A DNA stretch of 64,000 nt, from assembly GCF_003260195.1 (NCBI RefSeq), contig NZ_QEIH01000009.1:1-64000 (forward strand). The letters are read 5' to 3'. Position 1 is the first letter of the stretch. The number at the start of each line of letters is the position of its first letter. The position numbers were made by a program, and so were the translations under genes. The notes beneath the pieces were generated by a model, which made no database searches, was not told where the DNA came from, and was given only the letters and a program-made list of their open reading frames with translations. This document shows, in pieces, positions 54,966 through 63,122 of this stretch. This stretch comes from Lutibacter citreus (GTDB lineage: Bacteria > Bacteroidota > Bacteroidia > Flavobacteriales > Flavobacteriaceae).

Positions 54966-55075
54966 AAATTAGAAAAAATCGTTCATTTTCAAAAATTCAG
55001 GTCTTAATTTAATAATGCCTTAAAATCGAAGTAATGCGCAGTAGACAAAAATAAAAAGATCTTTAAATTTTTTTA

Positions 55076-55083
55076 TAAGTTTG
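55076..55083 (+). promoter_or_regulatory. Predicted -7 box of the second AraC gene
   Basis: TAAGTTTG is an exact TAnnTTTG match, 58 bases before the TTG start of the AraC gene. No clear -33 element was seen. Confidence 0.4.
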
Positions 55084-55141
55084 CAGTTCAAACCGCTTAT
55101 CTTTTTGTAATTTTAAAAGATTAGAATTAAATAAAAAGAAT

Positions 55142-56074
55142 TTGCAGGCAAAAGAAGACATTCCATTTCATCAATTTTCCGACACATATAAAGATGTAAA
55201 TATAAAGGATGGACATCCTGCGCTTGCAATTGATCCAAGTTTTCCATTTATAATAACTCAATTTGGTATTATGAGCCGAAAGGCACAAGCTACAATTCCT
55301 CATAGACATGATTATTATGAAATTTTATTTATTGAAGAGGGAGCTGGACAGCATATTATTGATTATGAGTCCTATAAAATAAAAACACCTGCTTTTTATT
55401 TCCTATCTAAAGGACAAATACATTTTTGGAAATTAGAAAAAGGGTTGGAAGGAAAGGTGCTGCTTTTTCCAAGAGAATTTTTGATACCTCCTGCAACAGC
55501 ATTTAATCATGAAGGCGATTTGGCAATTTTTAATACTTTAAGTAAAGCTCCATTTGTTAATATTAATAATGCTAATTGCACTAAAATACAGGAATTATTT
55601 AAAGGTATTAATGAAGAGTTTTTGAGAAAATCAGACAGTAGCCTTTCTATGCTTCGTGCTTATGTACATATTTTATTGGTGAGTCTATTTCGTATTTATG
55701 CAAAGGAGCAAAATCAAGATATTTTAGATACAACCAATGCAATGGTTCGTAAATTTAGACAACTAGTTTCCGAAAATTATTTAACTATTCGTTCTGTTCA
55801 GGAATATGCAGATCTTATAGGGATAAGTTCAACTCACCTAAGAGATACAGTTAAAAAAATAACAGGATATTCGCCAGGACAACTTATTAGACAAGAAATT
55901 ATTTTTGAAGCTAAACGAAGATTAGCTAATACAGAATTAACAACAGCTGAAATTGGTTATACGTTGAATTTTGAAGATACTTCTTACTTTAGTAGGTTTT
56001 TTAAACGAGAAACAGGTAAAAGACCTTCAGAATATCGAGAAGAAATTAGAAAAAAATACCAAATTACAGTTTAA
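55142..56074 (+). CDS. AraC-family transcriptional regulator with cupin sensor, TTG start
   Basis: 310 residues. There is no in-frame ATG or GTG in the upstream leader, so the TTG at 55142 is taken as the start. The N-terminal cupin (~45-130) reads IPHRHDYYEILFIEEGAGQH; the C-terminal HTH region (~205-305) has RSVQEYADLIGISSTHLRD and SYFSRFFKRETGKRPSEY. It lies between lutC and the OsmC-fold genes on the same strand and could control either. The shared upstream element of the downstream genes (see the repeats at 56218, 57693 and 62654) is a possible target. That link is inference. Confidence 0.88.
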   Translation: MQAKEDIPFHQFSDTYKDVNIKDGHPALAIDPSFPFIITQFGIMSRKAQATIPHRHDYYEILFIEEGAGQHIIDYESYKIKTPAFYFLSKGQIHFWKLEKGLEGKVLLFPREFLIPPATAFNHEGDLAIFNTLSKAPFVNINNANCTKIQELFKGINEEFLRKSDSSLSMLRAYVHILLVSLFRIYAKEQNQDILDTTNAMVRKFRQLVSENYLTIRSVQEYADLIGISSTHLRDTVKKITGYSPGQLIRQEIIFEAKRRLANTELTTAEIGYTLNFEDTSYFSRFFKRETGKRPSEYREEIRKKYQITV

Positions 56075-56217
56075 TAAATCCCCCCACTTGTGTTCAATTA
56101 ATTCAATTACAATCTAACTAGTTGTAATTCTGAATGTAATTAATCAAAAAATTTCTTTTTATTAAGTCTTAATTTTTATCAGTTTTTACTGGAATTTAAA
56201 CATTTAGATATTTAATC
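56075..56217. other. Upstream spacer of OsmC gene 1
   Basis: AT-rich non-coding sequence between the AraC stop and the shared regulatory element. No terminator or RNA gene was recognised. Confidence 0.4.
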
Positions 56218-56280
56218 ATTGAAAAGTACCATGCTTTCAGTATTTAGTACTCTAATTATCAGGTGTAAAACCCATAATTT
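56218..56280 (+). promoter_or_regulatory. Shared regulatory element, copy 1, with promoter
   Basis: The core TTGAAAAGTACCATGCTTTC (from 56219) recurs upstream of two other transcription units (57693, 62654). It contains an imperfect dyad TGAAAAG-N6-GCTTTCA. A TAATTTCG box (one mismatch to TAnnTTTG) lies ~57 bases after the element start, as in the other copies. The OsmC gene starts 54 bases further on. Confidence 0.65.
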
Positions 56281-56334
56281 CGTTTCATAATAAATCATTC
56301 ACTTTATTTAAGTGAAATTTAAAAGATTATAAAG

Positions 56335-57645
56335 ATGGAAATGAAAAAAAATGAGAGCATATTAATTATGTTAATTACTCTTTTAATTAGTAGTGTGCCA
56401 GTTTATACCCAGAACATTGTAAATAGTGCAAAAAAAAATCAAGGAATTTCAACCAATTATAATGTAATATCTAGAAGTAATATTGGACCAAGGCCAGCGG
56501 CATTTCAGCCAACAAAACCAACGCCTATAAATGGTACTTATACTGAAAGCGTTGCTACGGCGTCAACAAGAGTGTTAAATGAAGAAACGGTTATGCTAAA
56601 AAAAGTGAATGTACAACCTATAGGCGAAAAAGACTTTAGCGCATGGGAGTTTTTATGTGATGAAGGTGGTCATACCTACAAGCAATCGGCACCAAACCCA
56701 TTAAGTTATATGGTTGGCGGTATATCTTCTAGTTTATTAACACGCGTGGAGCAAGCTATAAAAATTATGGATTTAGATGTTGCTAGCGCAAAAGTAGAAA
56801 CTAAAGTATTTTTTAGATTCAACGATCCTTTTTCACCTAGTTGGACAGGCTATACCGATAAAGTTATTGCCAATGTTCTTATTGAAAGTGATGAACCTGC
56901 ATGGAAAATTTCTGAAGTAAAAAAAATGGCGGTTCAGGCTTGGGCTATAGGGGAATGCATTGCAAATCCAACACCTGTAGATGCACAATTTACATTTAAC
57001 ACCAAAATATGGGAAACTGAATCTGCCCGTTCTGGAAAAGTTATAGATTCTAATTCATTTGATAATGGTTTGAGAATTACTTCAAAAGGAATCCAACCAG
57101 AGCCTGAGAGTTTTAAGATTTCAGCTGATGTTAGTATGGAGAAGTTTACAAACCCATTTAAGTTTGAAGTAGTAGGTATTTCGGAGTCGGCCAATAATGA
57201 TCAACGACCTTACCTGCATAAAATTAAAATTAGAGCTATTCAAGAAAACTACCTAGCATGGGATATTTATGCCGATGATAGTCGTGGATTTAAAGGTATT
57301 GATAAGGCTCCAACTTCAAGTGATTATTTTACAGGAGGAACTTCATTGTGTCTTATGAGTCAACTAACCGGATGGTCAGAGTTTTACAAACAGCAAGGTA
57401 TTAAATTTGATGATTATCGTGTGGAGCACCAATTCAATTATCAAGTAGATAACTATATGACTCCTTCAGCAATAGGGCATGTAGATAGTGTAATTACAAG
57501 AATCTTAATAAAAAGCGATAACAGCGAAAAAGTAATGAGTGATTATGCCAAGCATGCACTTAGTACCTGTTTTGCAGGTGAGGCTGTTACAGGAGCAACT
57601 AAAACAGAAATAGGTGTTTATTTAAACGGAAAATTAGTTAAATAA
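56335..57645 (+). CDS. Exported protein with two OsmC-fold domains (copy 1)
   Basis: 436 residues with a signal peptide ending VPVYTQ. Two OsmC-like units: domain 1 (~85-225) reads APNPLSYMVGGISSSLLTRV and ends with WAIGECIANP; domain 2 (~275-436) reads APTSSDYFTGGTSLCLMSQL and STCFAGEAVTG. In OsmC/Ohr hydroperoxide reductases two Cys residues, in just these positions, form the active pair. Domain 2 keeps both (Cys339, Cys412), whereas domain 1 has Ser in the first place and only Cys208 in the second. OsmC proteins are normally single-domain and cytoplasmic, so a secreted tandem form is unusual. A paralogue follows directly. Confidence 0.75.
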   Translation: MEMKKNESILIMLITLLISSVPVYTQNIVNSAKKNQGISTNYNVISRSNIGPRPAAFQPTKPTPINGTYTESVATASTRVLNEETVMLKKVNVQPIGEKDFSAWEFLCDEGGHTYKQSAPNPLSYMVGGISSSLLTRVEQAIKIMDLDVASAKVETKVFFRFNDPFSPSWTGYTDKVIANVLIESDEPAWKISEVKKMAVQAWAIGECIANPTPVDAQFTFNTKIWETESARSGKVIDSNSFDNGLRITSKGIQPEPESFKISADVSMEKFTNPFKFEVVGISESANNDQRPYLHKIKIRAIQENYLAWDIYADDSRGFKGIDKAPTSSDYFTGGTSLCLMSQLTGWSEFYKQQGIKFDDYRVEHQFNYQVDNYMTPSAIGHVDSVITRILIKSDNSEKVMSDYAKHALSTCFAGEAVTGATKTEIGVYLNGKLVK

Positions 57646-57692
57646 AAAAACTAAACACAAAGTTAAGTCGCTTTATAGTACAATATTAAACT

Positions 57693-57757
57693 TTTGAAAA
57701 GCAGCATGCTTTCAGTAATTAGTGCCTTATCAGGCATTTATAAAATAAATAATTTTG
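57693..57757 (+). promoter_or_regulatory. Shared regulatory element, copy 2, with promoter
   Basis: TTGAAAAGCAGCATGCTTTC (from 57694) followed by AGTAATTAGTGCC matches copy 1 closely, and an exact TAATTTTG box lies at 57750-57757. An inverted repeat TGCC-TTATCA-GGCA lies between (57723-57736). The second OsmC gene starts 20 bases after the box. Confidence 0.65.
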
Positions 57758-57777
57758 TGAATTAAATTAATTAAAAA

Positions 57778-59115
57778 ATGAAAACAAAAATAAGTAAGAT
57801 TATTGCAGCCGTTATTGTTATTATAGCCCTTGTTATTGGTGTATTTTGGTTTTCTATGCCTAGCGAGCAACGAAATATGGTATATTTTATGATGAAAAAA
57901 GGAAAAAGTTATGAAAATTATAAAGATTACCAGGTTATTGATCGTAATAATGAAGCCCTAGCTCCAACATCTTTTAAACCTAGTGTTGCCGATACAATTG
58001 GGGGACATAATAATAGAAATATTGTGGCAATTACAGAAATGGTGAAAAATGAAAATTCAAAGATGCTAAAAAAAGGAATGGTCCAAGCTACAGGTATAGA
58101 TAACTATACTGGATGGCATCTAATTGCAGATGAAGGAGCTGATGAGGGAGCAAATCCTTTTGGACCTTCACCACTTAGTTATTATACTTCTGGTTTAGCA
58201 GCAAATTTACATACGGAGATTCTTAGGGCGGCTGAACTTAAAGGAGTTAAGCTAGAAAATGTAAAAGTAGAAGTGTTAAATAAATTTCGTTGGAATGAGA
58301 TGATGTCTCCTGAAGGGGCTGGATTTTTAGATTTAACAACTACAAATATAATTATAGAAAGCAATGTGTCTAAAGAGGTTATTCAAGAAATAAAAGAGTT
58401 GGCTCTTAATTCATGGACTGCAGGAGAAGCGTTGAGAAATGAAACAGTAATTGAACCGTCTCTAGTAGTAAATGGAGAAAATTGGGAGAATTACCGAGCT
58501 ACACCGGGGAGAACCCTTTCTGAAGAATCTATTATTGATAACTTTAAATTAAGCTCTATAACTGATGTGCCAAAAAAACCAGCGTATCTAAAACCAGTTG
58601 TTAAAGAGGAAGTTACTCCAAGTTTTGAATCCATGGCAAATTTGGAGTTTGAAATATTTGCTATTTCTGAGTCTGTTGAAAATAGTGATAGACCCTATTT
58701 GAATAAAATTACGCTTTCAACTCCTACACCAGAAACTTGGGAAATATATGCAGATGAATTTATGGGAGATAATGATCGTCCTATAGCACCTACTTCTTTG
58801 GAATATTTTACCGCTGGAACAGCTTTATGCTTAACTTCACAAACAACATTAGTTAGCGCTATGATGGATTTAGAATTTACTGATTACCGTATTGAGAACC
58901 AGATTGATTATAGACAAGAAGCTGTAAATTCTTCTGAAATGCATAGCTATGCAGATATTGTTCATTCATACATTTTAATTGAATCAAATGAAACTCAAGA
59001 AAGATTAGAAGCCTTCTATAATAAATCTTTATCATTGTGTTTTGCAGGTGAAGGACTTAAAAATGCAACGGAAATGAAAACCCAATGCTATTTAAATGGA
59101 AAGATTATAAAATAA
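57778..59115 (+). CDS. Membrane-anchored protein with two OsmC-fold domains (copy 2)
   Basis: 445 residues. An N-terminal membrane segment (IIAAVIVIIALVIGVFWF, ~8-25) probably stays as an anchor. Domain 1 (~85-235): GPSPLSYYTSGLAANLHTEI, with no Cys in either active position. Domain 2 (~290-445): IAPTSLEYFTAGTALCLTSQ (Cys351) and SLCFAGEGLKN (Cys421), the complete OsmC pair. It has the same two-domain plan as copy 1, so the pair arose by gene duplication after domain duplication. Expected to face the periplasm; activity on peroxides or other thiol-reactive compounds is possible but unproven. A terminator follows. Confidence 0.75.
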   Translation: MKTKISKIIAAVIVIIALVIGVFWFSMPSEQRNMVYFMMKKGKSYENYKDYQVIDRNNEALAPTSFKPSVADTIGGHNNRNIVAITEMVKNENSKMLKKGMVQATGIDNYTGWHLIADEGADEGANPFGPSPLSYYTSGLAANLHTEILRAAELKGVKLENVKVEVLNKFRWNEMMSPEGAGFLDLTTTNIIIESNVSKEVIQEIKELALNSWTAGEALRNETVIEPSLVVNGENWENYRATPGRTLSEESIIDNFKLSSITDVPKKPAYLKPVVKEEVTPSFESMANLEFEIFAISESVENSDRPYLNKITLSTPTPETWEIYADEFMGDNDRPIAPTSLEYFTAGTALCLTSQTTLVSAMMDLEFTDYRIENQIDYRQEAVNSSEMHSYADIVHSYILIESNETQERLEAFYNKSLSLCFAGEGLKNATEMKTQCYLNGKIIK

Positions 59116-59234
59116 TATTTTTAAAAATTAATAAACAATAAATTGATAGTTAAAAGAGTTAAGTCCACTAAAAGAAGGGTACGAAAGTAAAATAGCTATT
59201 TGTAATGAGTTAATTACTTATTGTTTAGTATTTA

Positions 59235-59272
59235 AGAGTTGATGTTTTAATTTCATCAACTCTATTTTTTTC
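59235..59272 (+). terminator. Rho-independent terminator after OsmC gene 2
   Basis: The perfect arms AGAGTTGATG (59235-59244) and CATCAACTCT (59254-59263) surround a 9-base loop and are followed by ATTTTTTTC. It ends the OsmC transcript before the TonB receptor gene. Confidence 0.85.
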
Positions 59273-59364
59273 AAAGGAGATTCTAAAAAAAAACTTAAAA
59301 AATCAATTAATAGAAAGGATAACACTACTCTTAATTCAATTTCAATAAAAAAACGATAAAAAAA

Positions 59365-61758
59365 ATGATAAGGAAGTACTTAAAAGTATTTAAAGTTAAA
59401 ATGTTACTATTACTAGTTTTTAGTTCATTCACAATGTTTGGACAACAAAAGCAAACTGTTAGTGGTGTTGTGAAAGACGCTTTAAATGGTGAAACTTTAA
59501 TTGGAGCAACAGTTTATTTTAAAAACACCAATATTGCTAGTGTTACAAATGAATATGGGTTTTATTCTCTAACTGCAAAAGAAGGAAATTATACGTTAGT
59601 TGTAGCGTATCTAGGATTTGTAAATATTGAAAAACAGATTGATTTAAAAGAAAATAAAAAAATAAATTTTGAATTAGAAGAAAGCGCTTCACAACTAGAA
59701 GAGGTTGAAATTTCCGCAAGTGAATCTAAAAAGGTGAATTTAAGAACACCTCAAATGAGTGTTTCTAAATTGTCATCTAAAATAATAAAACAAATTCCAG
59801 CAGTTATGGGAGAAGTAGATATTATTAAATCAATTCAATTATTACCAGGTGTTACTAATTCAGGCGAAGGTGCTTCAGGGTTTAATGTTCGTGGAGGTGC
59901 TGAAGATCAAAATTTAATTTTATTAGATGAGGCCGTTATTTATAATTCATCCCATTTATTTGGTTTTTTCTCAGTATTTAATAATGATGCTGTAAAAGAT
60001 ATAAAATTATATAAGGGAGGAATTCCTTCTCAATTTGGAGGTAGAGTATCGTCAGTATTAGATATTAGACAAAAAGATGGAAACAGTAAAAATTTAAGTT
60101 TTACTGGAGGAATTGGCGCTATTTCAAGTAGGTTAACTGTTGAAGGTCCAACCTTTAAAGATAAAGGGTCTTTTATTGTTGCTGGTCGTTCTTCTTATGT
60201 GAATTTATTTTTAAAATTAGCAGATAATAACAATAGTGCTGGTTTTTATGATTTAAATTTTAAAACTAATTATAAAATAAATGATAATAATAAGTTGTAT
60301 TTATCTGGTTATTACGGACAAGATAATTTTAATATAGAGGAGGCTTTTTCAAACTCTTATGGGAATTTAATTACAAATTTAAGATGGAGTCATATTTTTA
60401 ATGATAAACTGTTTTCAAACCTTTCTCTTATCTATAGCCGATATAATTATAATATGGAATTGGATTTTAGAGGTTTAGAATGGGAGTCTGATATTAATAA
60501 TTACAATTTAAAATACGATTTCAGTTATTATAAAAGTGAAAACTTAAAATTTAAGTTTGGAACAAGCTTAATATATTATCAATTTAATCCTGGTTTATTA
60601 AGTCCTTTAAATGAAGATTCAGGAATAAACAGGCTAAATTTAGATGATAAGTTTGCTTATGAAAGTGGTATTTACGCTAGTTTAGAACATAAAATAAGTG
60701 ACAAATTAACTACAATGTATGGAGTGCGTTATAGTAACTTTAATAGAGTAGGTAATCAAGTAATTAGCAATTACCTAAATAATGCACCTGTTGTTTATAA
60801 CTCTAAATTAGGAATATATGAAAGTGCAGAAGCTGTAAGTGAAACTGAATATTCAAGTGGTGAAAGCATTGCCTCATACGGTAATTTTGAACCTAGAGCA
60901 GCAATTTCATATAAATTAACGGATGATTCTTCGGTAAAAGCAAGTTACAATCGAATGGCTCAATATTTACATTTAATTTCTAATACAACATCAGCTACAC
61001 CTCTTGATATTTGGACACCTAGTGGTGAATATATAAAACCTCAATTAGCAGATCAATACGCTGTTGGATACTTTAGAAATTTTAATAATGATAAATATTC
61101 TCTTGAAGCTGAAGCCTATTACAAAACTGTTGATAATAGAGTAGATTATATTGATGGAGCAGATTTAATTGCTCAGAATAATATAGAAACTGAAATTTTA
61201 ATAGGAGAATCTAGATCTTATGGATTAGAGTTATTGCTAAGAAAAAATACAGGAAAGTTTACCGGTTGGTTAGCATATACACTTTCTAAGGCCGAACAAA
61301 AAACAGATGGAGGTTCAATTGGTGGTTTAGGTATTAATAATGGAAAATGGTATAATTCAGCATATGATAGAACACACGATATTTCGTTTACAGGAAATTA
61401 TAAACTAAATAATAAATGGAGTTTTGGTACAAATTTTGTTTTTCAAACTGGTAGACCAGTAACATATCCAAACGGTCAATTTCAATATAATGGATTATCA
61501 ATTCCAACATATTCTGAAAGAAATGCTGATAGATTGCCAGCTTATCATCGTTTAGATGTATCTGCAACCTTAATTCCTAAAAAAAATAAAAACAGAAAGT
61601 GGCAAGGAGAATGGGTATTTAGTATCTATAATGTTTATAACAGAAGTAATGCAGCATCCATTACATTTGGGCAAAATACAGATACAGGAGCTAATGAGGC
61701 AACACGTACTTCAATCTTTGGAATTATTCCAGCAGTTACTTACAATTTTAAATTTTAG
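59365..61758 (+). CDS. TonB-dependent outer-membrane receptor with carboxypeptidase-like N-domain
   Basis: 797 residues with a signal peptide ending TMFGQQ. The N-terminal CarboxypepD_reg-like sandwich (~25-110) reads VSGVVKDALNGETLIGATVY; the plug (~125-235) has GASGFNVRGGAEDQNLILLD; then the barrel, ending YNFKF. It is shorter than SusC proteins and lacks STN, and its partner is a DUF4249 lipoprotein rather than SusD, a recurring pair in Bacteroidota. The transported ligand is unknown. It has its own transcription start after the terminator at 59272. Confidence 0.9.
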   Translation: MIRKYLKVFKVKMLLLLVFSSFTMFGQQKQTVSGVVKDALNGETLIGATVYFKNTNIASVTNEYGFYSLTAKEGNYTLVVAYLGFVNIEKQIDLKENKKINFELEESASQLEEVEISASESKKVNLRTPQMSVSKLSSKIIKQIPAVMGEVDIIKSIQLLPGVTNSGEGASGFNVRGGAEDQNLILLDEAVIYNSSHLFGFFSVFNNDAVKDIKLYKGGIPSQFGGRVSSVLDIRQKDGNSKNLSFTGGIGAISSRLTVEGPTFKDKGSFIVAGRSSYVNLFLKLADNNNSAGFYDLNFKTNYKINDNNKLYLSGYYGQDNFNIEEAFSNSYGNLITNLRWSHIFNDKLFSNLSLIYSRYNYNMELDFRGLEWESDINNYNLKYDFSYYKSENLKFKFGTSLIYYQFNPGLLSPLNEDSGINRLNLDDKFAYESGIYASLEHKISDKLTTMYGVRYSNFNRVGNQVISNYLNNAPVVYNSKLGIYESAEAVSETEYSSGESIASYGNFEPRAAISYKLTDDSSVKASYNRMAQYLHLISNTTSATPLDIWTPSGEYIKPQLADQYAVGYFRNFNNDKYSLEAEAYYKTVDNRVDYIDGADLIAQNNIETEILIGESRSYGLELLLRKNTGKFTGWLAYTLSKAEQKTDGGSIGGLGINNGKWYNSAYDRTHDISFTGNYKLNNKWSFGTNFVFQTGRPVTYPNGQFQYNGLSIPTYSERNADRLPAYHRLDVSATLIPKKNKNRKWQGEWVFSIYNVYNRSNAASITFGQNTDTGANEATRTSIFGIIPAVTYNFKF

Positions 61759-61763
61759 AAATT

Positions 61764-62585
61764 ATGAAAAACATATATATAAAGCTTGTTATTAGTTGTT
61801 TAACATTGTTAATTGTTTCGTGTACCGAAACTGTAGATGTTGATGTGCCAAATGGAGGTGAACGTTTAGTTGTTGAAGCTTCAATTTTATGGGAAAAAGG
61901 TACAACCGGACAAAACCAAGAGATTAAATTATCAAAATCTACTGAATATTTTGCAGATGAATTAGATATTCCTGTTGAAGGTGCGTTAGTGAGTATAACT
62001 AATAATGATTCTAATGAAATTTTTGAATTTCAATATGAAGGAAATGGAACGTATAGCACAACTAATTTTAATCCAATAATTGGGGATTCATATACTTTAG
62101 AAATTAATTATGAAGGAGAGCGCTATTTAGCAACTGACACATTTGCTTCAGGTATAGAAATTTCATCAATAACACAAAGTATAGAAAGTAGGTTTGGTAG
62201 TGATGAAATAAATATAAAAGTGAATTATTTAGACCCTCAGTCAACTGAAAATTATTATTTGGCAGAATTTATTCCATCTCATAAACCATTAATTTCTTTA
62301 GATTCATCAGATGATGAATTTTATAATGGAAATATTTTCTTTTTAGAATACGAAGATGAAGATTTAGAGCCAGGCGTTAATGTACAAGTTAAACTACACG
62401 GAATTTCAGAGGATTATTACAATTATATTGAAATTTTAATAAGTCAGTTAGGTGAAAAAGGTCCTTTTCAAACAACTCCTGTTTCTTTAAAAGGAAACTG
62501 TGTAAATGTAAATAATACTGAAGAAGAAGTTTTAGGTTATTTCAGGTTAAATGAGGTTGATGTAAAAGATGTTACCGTTGAATAA
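61764..62585 (+). CDS. DUF4249-family surface lipoprotein
   Basis: 273 residues; the lipoprotein signal ends LLIVSC. A DUF4249 start (TETVDVDVPNGGERLVVEAS, then GALVSITNNDSNEIFEF) followed by a beta-rich domain. It lies 5 bases after the TonB receptor and is probably its cell-surface partner, analogous to SusD. Function beyond this is unknown. Confidence 0.82.
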   Translation: MKNIYIKLVISCLTLLIVSCTETVDVDVPNGGERLVVEASILWEKGTTGQNQEIKLSKSTEYFADELDIPVEGALVSITNNDSNEIFEFQYEGNGTYSTTNFNPIIGDSYTLEINYEGERYLATDTFASGIEISSITQSIESRFGSDEINIKVNYLDPQSTENYYLAEFIPSHKPLISLDSSDDEFYNGNIFFLEYEDEDLEPGVNVQVKLHGISEDYYNYIEILISQLGEKGPFQTTPVSLKGNCVNVNNTEEEVLGYFRLNEVDVKDVTVE

Positions 62586-62653
62586 AGGGAATACAATTTT
62601 TTTATTAATCATTATTTTGGATGTTATTCGTTGAAATATTTACGAGTTGAATC

Positions 62654-62718
62654 ATTGAAAAGTACCATGTTTCCGTTTACTTGTCTCTTACATGCTATAA
62701 TTAAAACATATAATTTTG
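62654..62718 (+). promoter_or_regulatory. Shared regulatory element, copy 3, with promoter
   Basis: TTGAAAAGTACCATGTTTCC (from 62655) is nearly the same as copies 1 and 2, and TAATTTTG lies at 62711-62718, at the same distance (~57 bases). The DUF4405-like gene starts 51 bases later. Confidence 0.65.
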
Positions 62719-62769
62719 ATTTATTAATAGTTAAAACTATAAAGTATACGCTGTAATTCAAAAATAATT

Positions 62770-63117
62770 ATGTTTAGAAAAATAGTATCAATATCGCTTC
62801 TTGTATCGTTAATGGCATTGGCTTCATCAGGAATAATGATGATAGTCTTAAACAGTCTCGAATTTCAATTGCAAATGCATCCAGTGCATAAAATCTTTGG
62901 AATTTTAATGACTATTTCGGGATGTTTTCACGTGTATTTCAACTTTAAACCCATTAAAAAATATTTAAGTCTTCGAAAAGTATTAGTATTTGGAATAGGT
63001 ATGGTATTAATAATGTCATTTTTATATGTTGTTGGAATAAACAAACCTTTAGATAAGCAAAAAATTCAAGAAATTGAGGTGTTAATGTCTCAACTTGAAG
63101 GAGGAAATCAAAAATAA
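62770..63117 (+). CDS. DUF4405-like small membrane protein
   Basis: 115 residues with three likely membrane segments (~5-27, ~40-57, ~69-89). The middle one, HPVHKIFGILMTISGCFHVY, carries His residues at positions used for haem in DUF4405/cytochrome b561-type proteins. The C-terminal tail is charged and cytoplasmic or periplasmic. It is 5 bases upstream of the metallo-beta-lactamase gene and shares a promoter element with the OsmC genes. Haem binding is a suggestion only. Confidence 0.7.
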   Translation: MFRKIVSISLLVSLMALASSGIMMIVLNSLEFQLQMHPVHKIFGILMTISGCFHVYFNFKPIKKYLSLRKVLVFGIGMVLIMSFLYVVGINKPLDKQKIQEIEVLMSQLEGGNQK

Positions 63118-63122
63118 AAATT

